Part shown: in pieces, positions 1-9,268 of the stretch | Numbering within the stretch: the stretch's first letter is position 1 | Layout: the number at the start of each line of letters is the position of its first letter | Origin: Psychrobacter sp. P11G3 | Lineage (GTDB): Bacteria > Pseudomonadota > Gammaproteobacteria > Pseudomonadales > Moraxellaceae | Direction of reading: 5' to 3' | Length of the DNA stretch: 64,000 nucleotides | Assembly (NCBI RefSeq): GCF_001435845.1 | Contig: NZ_CM003596.1 | Span: 496,001-560,000, forward strand | Notes under the pieces: generated by a model | Seen by the model: only the letters and a program-made list of their open reading frames with translations | The model's database searches: none | What the model was told of the DNA's origin: nothing | Translations under genes and position numbers: made by a program

Positions 1-150
1 GGTGTTAGGCAATTACGTCAGCCTAGTAGAAAGACAGCATTGTCTCTAGAAGAGCAAATTGCATAATAGAATGGATTGCTAAATGCTTGTATGAGTTATT
101 ATTGGTAGCTAAAGCTGGGCGATAATATTTATAGATATCGTAGACAACAA

Positions 151-186
151 AAAAGGACGGCTCAGTAAATCTTGAGTCGTCCTTTC
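151..186 (-). terminator. Intrinsic terminator of smpB
   Basis: An inverted repeat (AAAGGACGGCTCA on one arm, TTGAGTCGTCCTTT on the other, 6-7 nt loop) lies just past the smpB stop. Read on the minus strand the stem is followed by a run of T residues, the classic Rho-independent pattern. On the plus strand the T tract is weaker, so it probably serves smpB mainly. Confidence 0.8.
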
Positions 187-206
187 TTATATAGATTAAA
201 AAATGC

Positions 207-683
207 TTAATCTAAATGCTGTTTGAAACCGCGCTGCTTATCACGTTCCCAGTCACGATCTTTTAGTGTTTTACGCTTATCATGTTGCTTTTTACCCAAG
301 GCTAGGCCAATTTGGCATTTCACCAGTGAGTTTTTCCAGTAGCAAGATAGCGGTACGCAAGCATAACCTTTCTGGTTGATTGCCCCAGATAGTTTTTCGA
401 TCTCACGACGGTTCAGCAGCAGTTTACGAGTACGAATACTGTCTGGACTAACGTGCGTTGAGCTCGATAGCAATGGCTGAATGTGCGCACCAAACAAGAA
501 TGCTTCGTTATTGCGGAATATGACGTACGCTTCAGTAATGGTCATTTTTCCTGCGCGAATGGCTTTGACTTCCCAACCTTGTAATGCCAGTCCTGCCTCA
601 AAGGTTTCTTCGATAAAATACTCATGACGCGCCTTTTTATTGGCGCAAATCTGATTATCTGGCTTTTTTGATTTTTTTGACAT
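207..683 (-). CDS. smpB: SsrA-binding protein SmpB
   Basis: SmpB binds tmRNA and delivers it to stalled ribosomes for trans-translation in the cytoplasm. The 158-residue product has the family layout: N-terminal [17 protein letters not shown] segment, the core [11 protein letters not shown], the LLLNRREI stretch, and the basic C-terminal tail ([15 protein letters not shown]) that enters the decoding centre. Length is normal for the family. The ATG is preceded by GGAGAG at close spacing. It is transcribed away from coaD, with about 250 bp between them, and ends at a strong terminator. The tmRNA gene ssrA is not recognised in this window. Identification is secure. Confidence 0.96.
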   Translation of the reverse strand: MSKKSKKPDNQICANKKARHEYFIEETFEAGLALQGWEVKAIRAGKMTITEAYVIFRNNEAFLFGAHIQPLLSSSTHVSPDSIRTRKLLLNRREIEKLSGAINQKGYACVPLSCYWKNSLVKCQIGLALGKKQHDKRKTLKDRDWERDKQRGFKQHLD

Positions 684-883
684 AATCTCTCCATAAGGGT
701 GACCTAAAACACAGGCTCCTTATTTAATCAGTCCCACTAATTCCTCATCCTAATCCAATAACTGGTCTTGTTTTTTATTTCGATTATGAGATGGATGAGT
801 CGAACTGCCTATTGTATCAAAGCCTCTGATGAAAAGGTAAATCAGCTGTTAGGACAAATGTAGCAGATAAGTATTAAGTTTGA

Positions 884-1453
<570 letters not shown>

Positions 1454-1463
1454 TAGATACTGA

Positions 1464-1796
<333 letters not shown>

Positions 1797-1851
1797 AACA
1801 TTGATAAGCGATTGATGACGTTTGGATTTACAACGTTTTGGGGACACCACG

Positions 1852-3192
1852 ATGACCATGGAAACAACAACCACGCAAACAACAACCACCAAACCAATTC
1901 AAGTAGCAAGTGAGTTCGATCAGCGACATCTTTGGCATCCATATGCCAGCCTGCCACCCACTTATTCTAATATCGTAATCGATCGCGCTGAAGGCATTTA
2001 TATCATCACTGAAGACGGCACACGCCTGATCGATGGCATGTCGTCATGGTGGGCGAGCGTCCATGGCTACAATCATCCCAAGCTAAACGAAGCGCTGACC
2101 CAGCAGTTGAGTAAAATGGCGCATGTGATGTTTGGTGGGTTGACCCATCAGCCAGCGATCGATCTTGGCAAAAAGCTACTCGATATTGTACCTGCTGGAC
2201 TTGATGCGATTTTTTATGCAGATAGTGGCAGTATTGCCGTAGAAGTGGCACTAAAAATGGCATTGCAATATCAAGTGGCTGCTAAGCGTCCATTCAAGCA
2301 GCAGTTTGCGTCAACCCATTCAGGGTATTACGGAGACACGTGGCATGCCATGAGTGTCTGCGATCCTGTTAATGGTATGCACAGCCTGTATGGCAAGCAA
2401 TTACCGATGCAGCATTTTGTTCCAGCACCGCCGCTTGGCTTAGATCGCGCATTGACCCTAGATGAGCATGAATCATTAGCTCAGTTTTTTGTCGAGTATG
2501 GTGCGCAGCTGGCGGGATTTATCATTGAGCCAATTATTCAGGGCGCAGGCGGAATGCGTTTTTATAGTCCTGAATATCTACAATTGCTGCGTCAACTGTG
2601 TGATGAGCATGATGTGCTCTTGATTGCCGATGAAATTGCCACTGGGTTTGGACGTAGTGGTAAATTATTTGCGTGTGAACATGCTTGCATCAGCCCTGAT
2701 ATCATGACCATTGGCAAAGCGCTGACGGGTGGCTATATGACCTTTGCGGCAACTTTGTGTACCCGTCATATTGCCGATACCATTCATAATAGTGATTATC
2801 CAGCGCTGATGCATGGCCCAACCTTTATGGGCAATCCACTGGCTTGTGCGGTTGCGTGTGCATCGATTGATTTGATCCTGTCTTATGATATTGAAGCGCG
2901 TACCGCAAATATGCAACGCATTATGGAACAGCAGTTAGCGCCTGCCATGTTATTAGAAGGTGTTGCCGAGGTGCGTTGTTTGGGCGCAGTTGCTGTGATT
3001 GAGTTGCATGACGCGGTCGATATGCCTATTTTTCAATCTTTATTGATTGATAATGGTATTTGGGTCAGACCGTTTGGCAAGCTGGTGTACATCATGCCAC
3101 CTTATGTGATTACTGATGACGAGCTAACTACCTTATGCCAAGTGCTACTAAAAGTGGTGCGTACGTATTTAGAAAGCCGAGGTCAGCTATGA
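1852..3192 (+). CDS. bioA: Adenosylmethionine-8-amino-7-oxononanoate aminotransferase
   Basis: BioA is a PLP enzyme of class III aminotransferases that converts KAPA to DAPA using S-adenosylmethionine, the antepenultimate step of biotin synthesis. Family motifs are the N-terminal HLWHPYAS, the DGMSSWWASVHGYNHP block, HVMFGGLTHQPA, LIADEIATGFGRSG, and the PLP lysine in TIGKALTGGYMT at about residue 289. The open frame can be opened at a TTG 30 bases earlier; ATG 1852 is preferred because GGGG lies eight bases upstream. The first 15 residues are almost all Thr, encoded by ACA/ACC repeats. The stop overlaps the start of bioD, so the two are translationally coupled. Confidence 0.95.
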   Translation: MTMETTTTQTTTTKPIQVASEFDQRHLWHPYASLPPTYSNIVIDRAEGIYIITEDGTRLIDGMSSWWASVHGYNHPKLNEALTQQLSKMAHVMFGGLTHQPAIDLGKKLLDIVPAGLDAIFYADSGSIAVEVALKMALQYQVAAKRPFKQQFASTHSGYYGDTWHAMSVCDPVNGMHSLYGKQLPMQHFVPAPPLGLDRALTLDEHESLAQFFVEYGAQLAGFIIEPIIQGAGGMRFYSPEYLQLLRQLCDEHDVLLIADEIATGFGRSGKLFACEHACISPDIMTIGKALTGGYMTFAATLCTRHIADTIHNSDYPALMHGPTFMGNPLACAVACASIDLILSYDIEARTANMQRIMEQQLAPAMLLEGVAEVRCLGAVAVIELHDAVDMPIFQSLLIDNGIWVRPFGKLVYIMPPYVITDDELTTLCQVLLKVVRTYLESRGQL

Positions 3193-3917
3193 GCGTGCTA
3201 TTTGTATCTGGCATTGATACCGATATCGGTAAAACCTATGCTACTGGACTGCTTGCCAAAGCGTTGATGCAGCAAGGCGTAAATGTAATCACTCAAAAAC
3301 TAGTGCAAACGGGCATTAGTAAACAAGCAAATGGCGAGCTAGGCATTGCAGATGATATCTTGAGCCACCGCAAGCTGATGAAGATTTCGCTGCAACATTG
3401 TGATTTAGATTTTACCACCTGTCCTTATCGCTATGAGAAGCCTGCGTCACCGCATCTGTCTGCTGCACTCGCGAATGAACCGCTTGACCCTGATGTTATT
3501 ACGCGTTCTACCAAAGCACTGCAATCCGATTATGATGTGGTGTTGCTCGAAGGGGCGGGTGGCTTGTTGGTTCCCATTACTACTGAATTATTGACCTTAG
3601 ATTATATTGCGGAGCAAGACTATCCTATTGTCTTGGTCACCTCCGGTCGGTTAGGTAGTATTAATCATACGTTACTGAGTTTAGAAGCCATAAAATCGCG
3701 CGGATTAACGGTGCATAGTATAATTTATAATCATATTCATGATGACGCTGAGCAAACGGATGCTGAAATTGCAAACAGCACTATTGATTTTTTGCAAGCC
3801 TATTTGGCTCGCCATTACCCTAAAGCGCATTGGTTGCAGCTCCCATATATAGAAGTTGCTAGAACCGATACAATATCGAGCGACTGTTGTTTGTCTTTAC
3901 CAAAAGATTTTATCTAA
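3189..3917 (+). CDS. bioD: Dethiobiotin synthetase
   Basis: BioD closes the ureido ring of DAPA with CO2 and ATP to give dethiobiotin. The P-loop is GIDTDIGKT at residues 8-16 (family consensus GTDTxVGKT), followed by QKLVQTG with the substrate-binding Lys, the CPYRYEKPASPHLSA substrate loop and LEGAGGLLVPI. The start ATG overlaps the bioA stop in an ATGA, and the product is 242 residues. The frame is open further upstream inside bioA, but a start there would place 18 extra residues before the P-loop strand. bioB, bioC and bioF are not in the window. Confidence 0.94.
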   Translation: MSVLFVSGIDTDIGKTYATGLLAKALMQQGVNVITQKLVQTGISKQANGELGIADDILSHRKLMKISLQHCDLDFTTCPYRYEKPASPHLSAALANEPLDPDVITRSTKALQSDYDVVLLEGAGGLLVPITTELLTLDYIAEQDYPIVLVTSGRLGSINHTLLSLEAIKSRGLTVHSIIYNHIHDDAEQTDAEIANSTIDFLQAYLARHYPKAHWLQLPYIEVARTDTISSDCCLSLPKDFI

Positions 3918-3955
3918 GTTATTTGTGCCGTCTTTGAAAATAAATCCAAAAGACA

Positions 3956-3984
3956 TTCGCAGGCCCTCATAAGTTTGCTATACT
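3956..3984 (+). promoter_or_regulatory. Sigma-70-type promoter of rnpB
   Basis: TATACT at 3979-3984 sits about six bases before the inferred 5' end of the RNase P RNA. TTCGCA at 3956-3961 (four of six matches to TTGACA) is 17 bases upstream. Position and spacing make this the likely rnpB promoter. Confidence 0.6.
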
Positions 3985-3989
3985 AGCGC

Positions 3990-4358
<369 letters not shown>

Positions 4359-4436
4359 TTTTTATTGTTTGTGGTAGTAATCGTTGCAATTAATCTGAAT
4401 TACATTCATTTTTTTGCAAAAAATGTCCATTAGGGG

Positions 4437-4465
4437 TTGACGGCAGTCAACAGCTTGGGCATAAT
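4437..4465 (+). promoter_or_regulatory. Promoter of the tRNA-Met gene
   Basis: TTGACG at 4437-4442 and CATAAT at 4460-4465, with an exact 17-base spacer, 14 bases before the tRNA. A near-consensus sigma-70 promoter. Confidence 0.75.
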
Positions 4466-4479
4466 GTGCAGCCTAAAAC

Positions 4480-4556
4480 GGCGATGTAGCTCAGCTGGTT
4501 AGAGCGCATGACTCATAATCGTGAGGTCAAGAGTTCAAGTCTCTTCATCGCCACCA
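4480..4556 (+). tRNA. tRNA-Met (CAT), elongator type
   Basis: A 77-nt cloverleaf with CCA encoded. The acceptor arms are GGCGATG and CATCGCC; the D arm is GCTC/GAGC; the anticodon stem is CATGA/TCGTG around the loop CTCATAA with anticodon CAT; the T arm is AAGAG-TTCAAGT-CTCTT. A CAT anticodon could also belong to lysidine-modified tRNA-Ile2. The G1-C72 pair and the acceptor stem rule out initiator tRNA. Elongator Met is the better guess from overall resemblance, with Ile2 not fully excluded by eye. Confidence 0.9.
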
Positions 4557-4576
4557 TATATAGCAGTACTAAAAAA

Positions 4577-4604
4577 ACCAATCTATCGAGATTGGTTTTT
4601 TTTT
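4577..4604 (+). terminator. Intrinsic terminator after tRNA-Met
   Basis: Perfect 7-bp stem CCAATCT / AGATTGG with an ATCG loop, followed by nine T residues. Confidence 0.9.
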
Positions 4605-4702
4605 GCCCAAAATAAATGTTTTTATAAACTAGAAGTAATTGATACATAGATTTTTAAGTGTGATTTACTTACAGATTTCTTACTAAATCATAGGTTTATC
4701 TG

Positions 4703-4714
4703 TCTGTATACAGA
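4703..4714. promoter_or_regulatory. Perfect 12-bp palindrome upstream of kpsM
   Basis: TCTGTATACAGA is perfectly self-complementary and lies about 70 bp before the kpsM start, in the only non-coding stretch before the capsule operon. ACAGATT recurs about 35 bp upstream. It could be an operator for a capsule regulator, but no cognate regulator is seen and no firm -35/-10 pair was placed around it. Confidence 0.3.
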
Positions 4715-4782
4715 TTAATTCTTGTAACTTATGTCGCGCTTACTTATCATAGGGGCTGTTTTCGGTAAAGTCCTGTAACGCC

Positions 4783-5595
4783 ATGTCTGTACAACTACCT
4801 CCTTATCGTCCTATCAAGCATCGCAGTGGCCTTAAAGTCATGGGTGCAGCATTTCATGCACTGATCATGCGCGAGCTACAGACTCGCTTTGGTGGATATC
4901 GTTTAGGCTACCTTTGGGCGCCTTTAGAAATCATGTTTCAAGTTGCCATTTACTTAATAATATTTGGCGCTATTATGACTCGTGTGTTGCCTGGAATGGA
5001 TTACATGCTATTTTTGGTTGCAGGTTTAGTACCATTTCGTATGATGAGTACAATAGCAACACGATCACTAGGGGCAGTAGAAGCCAATCAAGGTCTTCTA
5101 ATGTACCGTTCGGTACGTCATATTGATGTCATTATTGCACGTTCATTTCTAGAGTTAGTGATTTACTTTTTTACATTTGTACTATTACTAACCATACTGG
5201 CTTTTATCGGTATTCCTATTAGTTTTGCTAATCTTCACGTGGTGTTATTTTGCTGGCTAACCCTGTTTATATTTGGTTTTGGGCTAGCAATGATAATGAT
5301 GGTGGTTGGTTATTATGGTGGTGAAATTAGCAAAGTTATTGGCTTGATTTTTACTATTTTATACTTTGTATCTGGAATTATGTATTCCATTCATATTATT
5401 CCTGAGCCATATCTAACTTATTTGTTATATATTCCATTTGTCCATAATATTGAGCTAATGAGAAATGCACTATCTCCTACTTATCCTGCATATCATATTG
5501 ATATGGGATATTTTTTAAAGTGGATGGTAGGTGTTAATTTTCTAGGTTTATTGATGTATAAAGCAGTCGAAAAAGACCTTATTCGTTCAAAGTAA
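4783..5595 (+). CDS. kpsM: Capsule polysaccharide ABC transporter permease KpsM
   Basis: KpsM is the inner-membrane half of the ABC-2 type exporter that moves lipid-linked capsular polysaccharide across the inner membrane. The 270-residue product has the family's N-terminal cytoplasmic HALIMRELQTRFGGYRLGYLWAP segment and about six hydrophobic helices (from residue 45 to the C-terminus), with the late FVHNIELMRNALSP motif of KpsM/BexB proteins. The ATP-binding subunit KpsT follows after 14 bp. There is no strong ribosome binding site before the ATG. It is the first gene of the kpsMTEDCS cluster. Confidence 0.93.
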   Translation: MSVQLPPYRPIKHRSGLKVMGAAFHALIMRELQTRFGGYRLGYLWAPLEIMFQVAIYLIIFGAIMTRVLPGMDYMLFLVAGLVPFRMMSTIATRSLGAVEANQGLLMYRSVRHIDVIIARSFLELVIYFFTFVLLLTILAFIGIPISFANLHVVLFCWLTLFIFGFGLAMIMMVVGYYGGEISKVIGLIFTILYFVSGIMYSIHIIPEPYLTYLLYIPFVHNIELMRNALSPTYPAYHIDMGYFLKWMVGVNFLGLLMYKAVEKDLIRSK

Positions 5596-5609
5596 TAGCA
5601 GGTAAATGA

Positions 5610-6281
5610 ATGATTGAAATTAGGAACGTCTCTAAATCATTTATGACCAAACAAGGTCGGCATTATCTATTCAAAGATTTGAATCTGACTATTGGTGATA
5701 AAAAAAGTGTGGGCTTGCTTGGTCGTAATGGTGCTGGGAAATCAACACTGTTACGCATTATATGTGGACTAGATAAGCCAGATCATGGAGAGATTATTAC
5801 CAACTCGACTATTTCTTGGCCAGTTGGGGTGGCAGGTGGTTTTCAGGGTAGCTTAACAGGTCGTCAAAATGTCCGATTTGTTTGCCGCTTATATTCAAGC
5901 GGCCCTTATATTGATGAAAAAATTCGTTTTGTTGAAGAGTTTGCTGATATTGGCAGTTATTTTGATATGCCAGTAAAAAGCTATTCATCAGGAATGAAAG
6001 CACGCTTAACGTTCGGTTTAAGCTTGGCCTTTGATTTTGATTACTATATGCTCGATGAAGCAGGTGCCGTTGGTGATGCAGCATTCCGTAAGCGTAGTGA
6101 AGAGATTTTAGCGGCCCGCCGCGCACAAGCAGGATTTTTAATAGTGTCGCACAATATTGGTGATATCAAACGAAACTGCGATATTGGTATTGTACTAATG
6201 GATCAAACAGCACACGTGTTTGACGATACAACAGAAGCGATTGAGGTTTATGAAAAGCATATCCACAAAGCAAAAAAGTAA
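5610..6281 (+). CDS. kpsT: Capsule polysaccharide ABC transporter ATPase KpsT
   Basis: KpsT powers KpsM. Walker A is GRNGAGKST at residues 38-46, the ABC signature is YSSGMKARL near residue 130, Walker B is YYMLDEAGAVGD near residue 150, and the switch His is in IVSHNIGDIKR. The 223-residue length matches KpsT/BexA, which lack the carbohydrate-binding C-terminal domain of O-antigen exporters, so recognition of a modified glycan end is not expected. Its 3' end overlaps the start of kpsE by 32 bp. Confidence 0.94.
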   Translation: MIEIRNVSKSFMTKQGRHYLFKDLNLTIGDKKSVGLLGRNGAGKSTLLRIICGLDKPDHGEIITNSTISWPVGVAGGFQGSLTGRQNVRFVCRLYSSGPYIDEKIRFVEEFADIGSYFDMPVKSYSSGMKARLTFGLSLAFDFDYYMLDEAGAVGDAAFRKRSEEILAARRAQAGFLIVSHNIGDIKRNCDIGIVLMDQTAHVFDDTTEAIEVYEKHIHKAKK

Positions 6282-7365
6282 GATAATTAACTTCTCGCTG
6301 TTTATCGGCTTGGTCATCCTTCCTTGGTTGCTCGTTATATACTATGTAATGACACTGGCGCATCCGCGCTTCGTTTCGACTGCAGATGTAGTGGTCAAAC
6401 AAGTCAGTGATACTAACGTATCTTCTGGAGGTGGCATATCAGCTCTATTGGGCGTAAATAGTACCAGTAAAGAAGATGCGACCTATTTGACGGAATATAT
6501 TCTGTCGAATGATATGGTGAAGCGACTCGATAACAAATTTAAGTTCCGTGAAGCTTACTATGTTGATGGTTCAGACCCTATTTATGAAATCGATCCTGAT
6601 GCGACCCAAGAAGATTTGCTTGAATACTTCAAGAAACGGGTTCACATTGATCTTGACGAGCAGAGCTATGTGCTTTCAGTATCAACAGAAGGCTTTGACT
6701 CAAAGTATGCTTTTGAGCTGAACAAAGCTATCTTAGGTGAGTCTGAGCGTTTTGTGAACCGCATTTCACAAGAAGTGGCTCGTGATCAATTGGCGTTTGC
6801 AGAAACTCAGTTAGACGAATCAGAAGAGCGTTTAAACGATGCCAAAGAGCAGTTGTTAAACTATCAGAATGAAAACGAAATCTATGACCCACAAGCCAAT
6901 GCGCAAATCGTCAATCAGTTAATTGGCAGCTTGCAAGCGCAATTAAGCTCGTTGCGTACTGAAGAGCGTCAGTTACTCAGTTATCTAAATCCGGATGCGC
7001 CGCAAGTGGTTTCACTAAGAAGCCAGATAAAGGCTGTTGAAGAGCAAATCACTCAAGAACAAACTAAATTGACATCACCAAATACAACCAAATTAAACCG
7101 TCAGGCGGTACAGTTTGAGACCATCAAGGCAGATGTGGATTTTGCTACCGAGTTGTATAAACTGTCGTTGTCATCGCTTGAGAAATCAAGACTAGAAGCA
7201 TTCAAGAAAATGAAAAACTTGATTGTAATCTCGACTCCCTATGAAGCAGAAGATGCAACATATCCGCGCCAAGCGTATCTAATTTGGACATCGCTTGCGT
7301 TGCTCTTAATGCTATACGGATTTGTGCGTTTGGTAATGGCAGTTGTCCGTGATCACCGCAGCTAA
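6250..7365 (+). CDS. kpsE: Capsule export inner-membrane protein KpsE (polysaccharide co-polymerase type)
   Basis: KpsE spans the periplasm and links the KpsMT exporter to the outer-membrane channel KpsD. The 371-residue protein has one membrane helix near residues 13-34 and a second near 341-365, with a large periplasmic part between them that is rich in Glu/Gln/Ala and predicted coiled coil (about residues 170-290). This is the topology of the PCP-3/BexC family; the early SSGGGISALLG segment is also typical. ATG 6250 (MKSISTKQ) is chosen over an upstream TTG because GAGG precedes it, although the spacing is short. It is coupled to kpsT by overlap. Confidence 0.9.
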   Translation: MKSISTKQKSKIINFSLFIGLVILPWLLVIYYVMTLAHPRFVSTADVVVKQVSDTNVSSGGGISALLGVNSTSKEDATYLTEYILSNDMVKRLDNKFKFREAYYVDGSDPIYEIDPDATQEDLLEYFKKRVHIDLDEQSYVLSVSTEGFDSKYAFELNKAILGESERFVNRISQEVARDQLAFAETQLDESEERLNDAKEQLLNYQNENEIYDPQANAQIVNQLIGSLQAQLSSLRTEERQLLSYLNPDAPQVVSLRSQIKAVEEQITQEQTKLTSPNTTKLNRQAVQFETIKADVDFATELYKLSLSSLEKSRLEAFKKMKNLIVISTPYEAEDATYPRQAYLIWTSLALLLMLYGFVRLVMAVVRDHRS

Positions 7366-7420
7366 TCTTGAAAAACCAGATATCAGTAATGATCGATAGA
7401 TCAGGAAAGGAATATAACTC

Positions 7421-9193
7421 ATGAATATGAAACCACGTTCTATCGTGATAGCGACAAGCTTGGCAATGGCGGCGACTAGTATGTCTGCAACAGCTGCAAG
7501 CAGTTATGCAGATCAAATATCAGGTTCAGGCTTTGGCACAAGCAACAATAACATGAGTCAATCTCAGAACCAGAGCAATATTAACGTGTCTACCCAAGCA
7601 TTTGCTGGGGCAGTGCCAGGGCAAGCAACGACTCAAGAAGCGGTTAACGCAGCAAGTTTACCAAGCCAGTCAGTTATCAATACTACGCGTCCTTATCAAG
7701 ATATCAAAACTCAAGATATGATGTTCGGTGAGCAATTGTTCCGTGGGGCATTTTCGACGACTTCAGGCTCTACCTTTAATGATAGTTATGTGATTAACCC
7801 TGGTGATAACGTCCAAGTAAGAATGTGGGGCGCTTATCAGTACGCTGCTACCATGACCGTCGATCCACAAGGTAATATTTTCTTACCGAATGTTGGACCA
7901 GTACGCGTCTCTGGTGTGCAAAATGGCAGCTTACAAAACGTGGTCAAAAGTGCCGTCAGTCGTATCTATCGCTCGAATGTAGGGGTTTATGCTTCATTAG
8001 AGCAGGCGCAACCCGTTAAGGTGTTCGTCACAGGTTTTGTTAAACAGCCGGGCTATTACGGTGGTCTAGCAGCAGACTCGGTATTGTCTTATTTAGATAG
8101 AGCAGGCGGCGTTGACCCAACGCGCGGCAGTTATATTGACATTCAAATCAAACGTAACGGTCAAATGCTACAGCAAGTCAATTTATATGACTTTTTGCTA
8201 GCAGGTAAATTACAGGCATTTTCATTCCGTGATGGTGATGTCATTACCGTGGCACCACAGAAAAAGACATTTGTGGTAAGCGGTCAAGTTCAAAACGAAT
8301 ATACCTTTGAGTTTGATGTGAATGATCTGACTATTGGTGATGTGTTGCAAGTGTCTAATCCGGCAGCCAATGCTACTAATGTCAGTATCACTCGCAGTGC
8401 AGGACGTGCACAAACGGCGGAGTACTACTCATTAAGTGAAGCCCAAAACGTTCCTGTTTATAACGGCGATCAAATGGTAGTAACGTCAGATCGTTACGCA
8501 GGTACCATCGCTGTGCAGGTAAAAGGTGCACATACTGGTAATGGTGCGATGGTTGTGCCATATGGCGCGCGTCTAAAAGATATCGTCCCTCAATTACAGC
8601 CGAGTCCACTGGCGAAACTGACGCATCTCACTATCTATCGTGAATCTGTTGCTGAACAACAAAAACGCATGATTAATGAATCGCTTGATCGTCTAGAAGA
8701 GCTAACGCTTGCTACCCAGTCGACGACTCGTGAAGAAGCCGCATTGCGTCAAGATGATGCAGCATTGGTTAAGCAGTTCGTTGCCAAAGCTCGTAATGTT
8801 CAGACGGATGGTCAAATCGTCGTTGTGCCAAATTCGTGGCAGGATATTATTCTGCAACAAGGCGACATCATTGAGATACCAGCACAAACGTCAGTCATTA
8901 CAGTCAATGGTCAAGTACGAGCACAAGGAGCACTTACCTTTAATCCTGACTATACCGTTGGAGACTATGTGGCTAATTCTGGTGGTTTCTCTGATAACGC
9001 TGATACAAAAGATATCTTAATTATTCATCAAAATGGAGCGAGCCAAGTGGTCAATACTGCGTATCGTATCCAGCAAGGTGACGAGATTATGGTATTACCG
9101 AAAGTTAAAACTAAGCGTGTGGAGATTGCGCGCGGTCTATCACAGATTGTTTATCAGTTAGCAATTGCTGCCAAGGTTGTTTTAGATCTATAA
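7421..9193 (+). CDS. kpsD: Capsule polysaccharide export protein KpsD (outer-membrane polysaccharide exporter family)
   Basis: KpsD is the periplasmic/outer-membrane component that takes capsule polysaccharide to the surface. A signal peptide of about 25 residues ends in SMSATAAS. The poly_export domain starts at YVINPGDNVQVRMWG (about residue 124) with DPQGNIFLPNVGPV, followed by several SLBB-type beta-grasp repeats (for example KVFVTGFVKQPGYYGG, VITVNGQVRAQG). Length is 590 residues against about 558 for E. coli KpsD. No lipobox Cys is present at the signal cleavage site, unlike Wza. AAGGAA precedes the ATG. Middle gene of the kps operon. Confidence 0.93.
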   Translation: MNMKPRSIVIATSLAMAATSMSATAASSYADQISGSGFGTSNNNMSQSQNQSNINVSTQAFAGAVPGQATTQEAVNAASLPSQSVINTTRPYQDIKTQDMMFGEQLFRGAFSTTSGSTFNDSYVINPGDNVQVRMWGAYQYAATMTVDPQGNIFLPNVGPVRVSGVQNGSLQNVVKSAVSRIYRSNVGVYASLEQAQPVKVFVTGFVKQPGYYGGLAADSVLSYLDRAGGVDPTRGSYIDIQIKRNGQMLQQVNLYDFLLAGKLQAFSFRDGDVITVAPQKKTFVVSGQVQNEYTFEFDVNDLTIGDVLQVSNPAANATNVSITRSAGRAQTAEYYSLSEAQNVPVYNGDQMVVTSDRYAGTIAVQVKGAHTGNGAMVVPYGARLKDIVPQLQPSPLAKLTHLTIYRESVAEQQKRMINESLDRLEELTLATQSTTREEAALRQDDAALVKQFVAKARNVQTDGQIVVVPNSWQDIILQQGDIIEIPAQTSVITVNGQVRAQGALTFNPDYTVGDYVANSGGFSDNADTKDILIIHQNGASQVVNTAYRIQQGDEIMVLPKVKTKRVEIARGLSQIVYQLAIAAKVVLDL

Positions 9194-9268
9194 CGGTTAG
9201 CTAGTCATGACTCAATGATGACTGTCGAACAGATTTAACCAAAATTAACGAGTAAAGGTATTAAAGAT

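Noticed and set aside
1..66. A frame open from the window edge, ending in SLEEQIA and TAA at 64-66, that could be the 3' end of a gene
   Set aside because: Only 21 residues are visible, another frame is also open for 15 codons, and nothing is recognisable. It is not supportable as a feature.
4480..4556. tRNA could be tRNA-Ile2 (CAT, lysidine-modified) or initiator tRNA
   Set aside because: Initiator is excluded by the paired G1-C72 and the anticodon stem without three G-C pairs. Ile2 is not fully excluded, but the acceptor and D arms look closer to elongator Met, so Met is reported with that caveat.
4703..4714. LexA (SOS) box
   Set aside because: CTGT and ACAG are separated by only two bases; LexA needs eight. 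Moraxellaceae are also not known to use a classic LexA.
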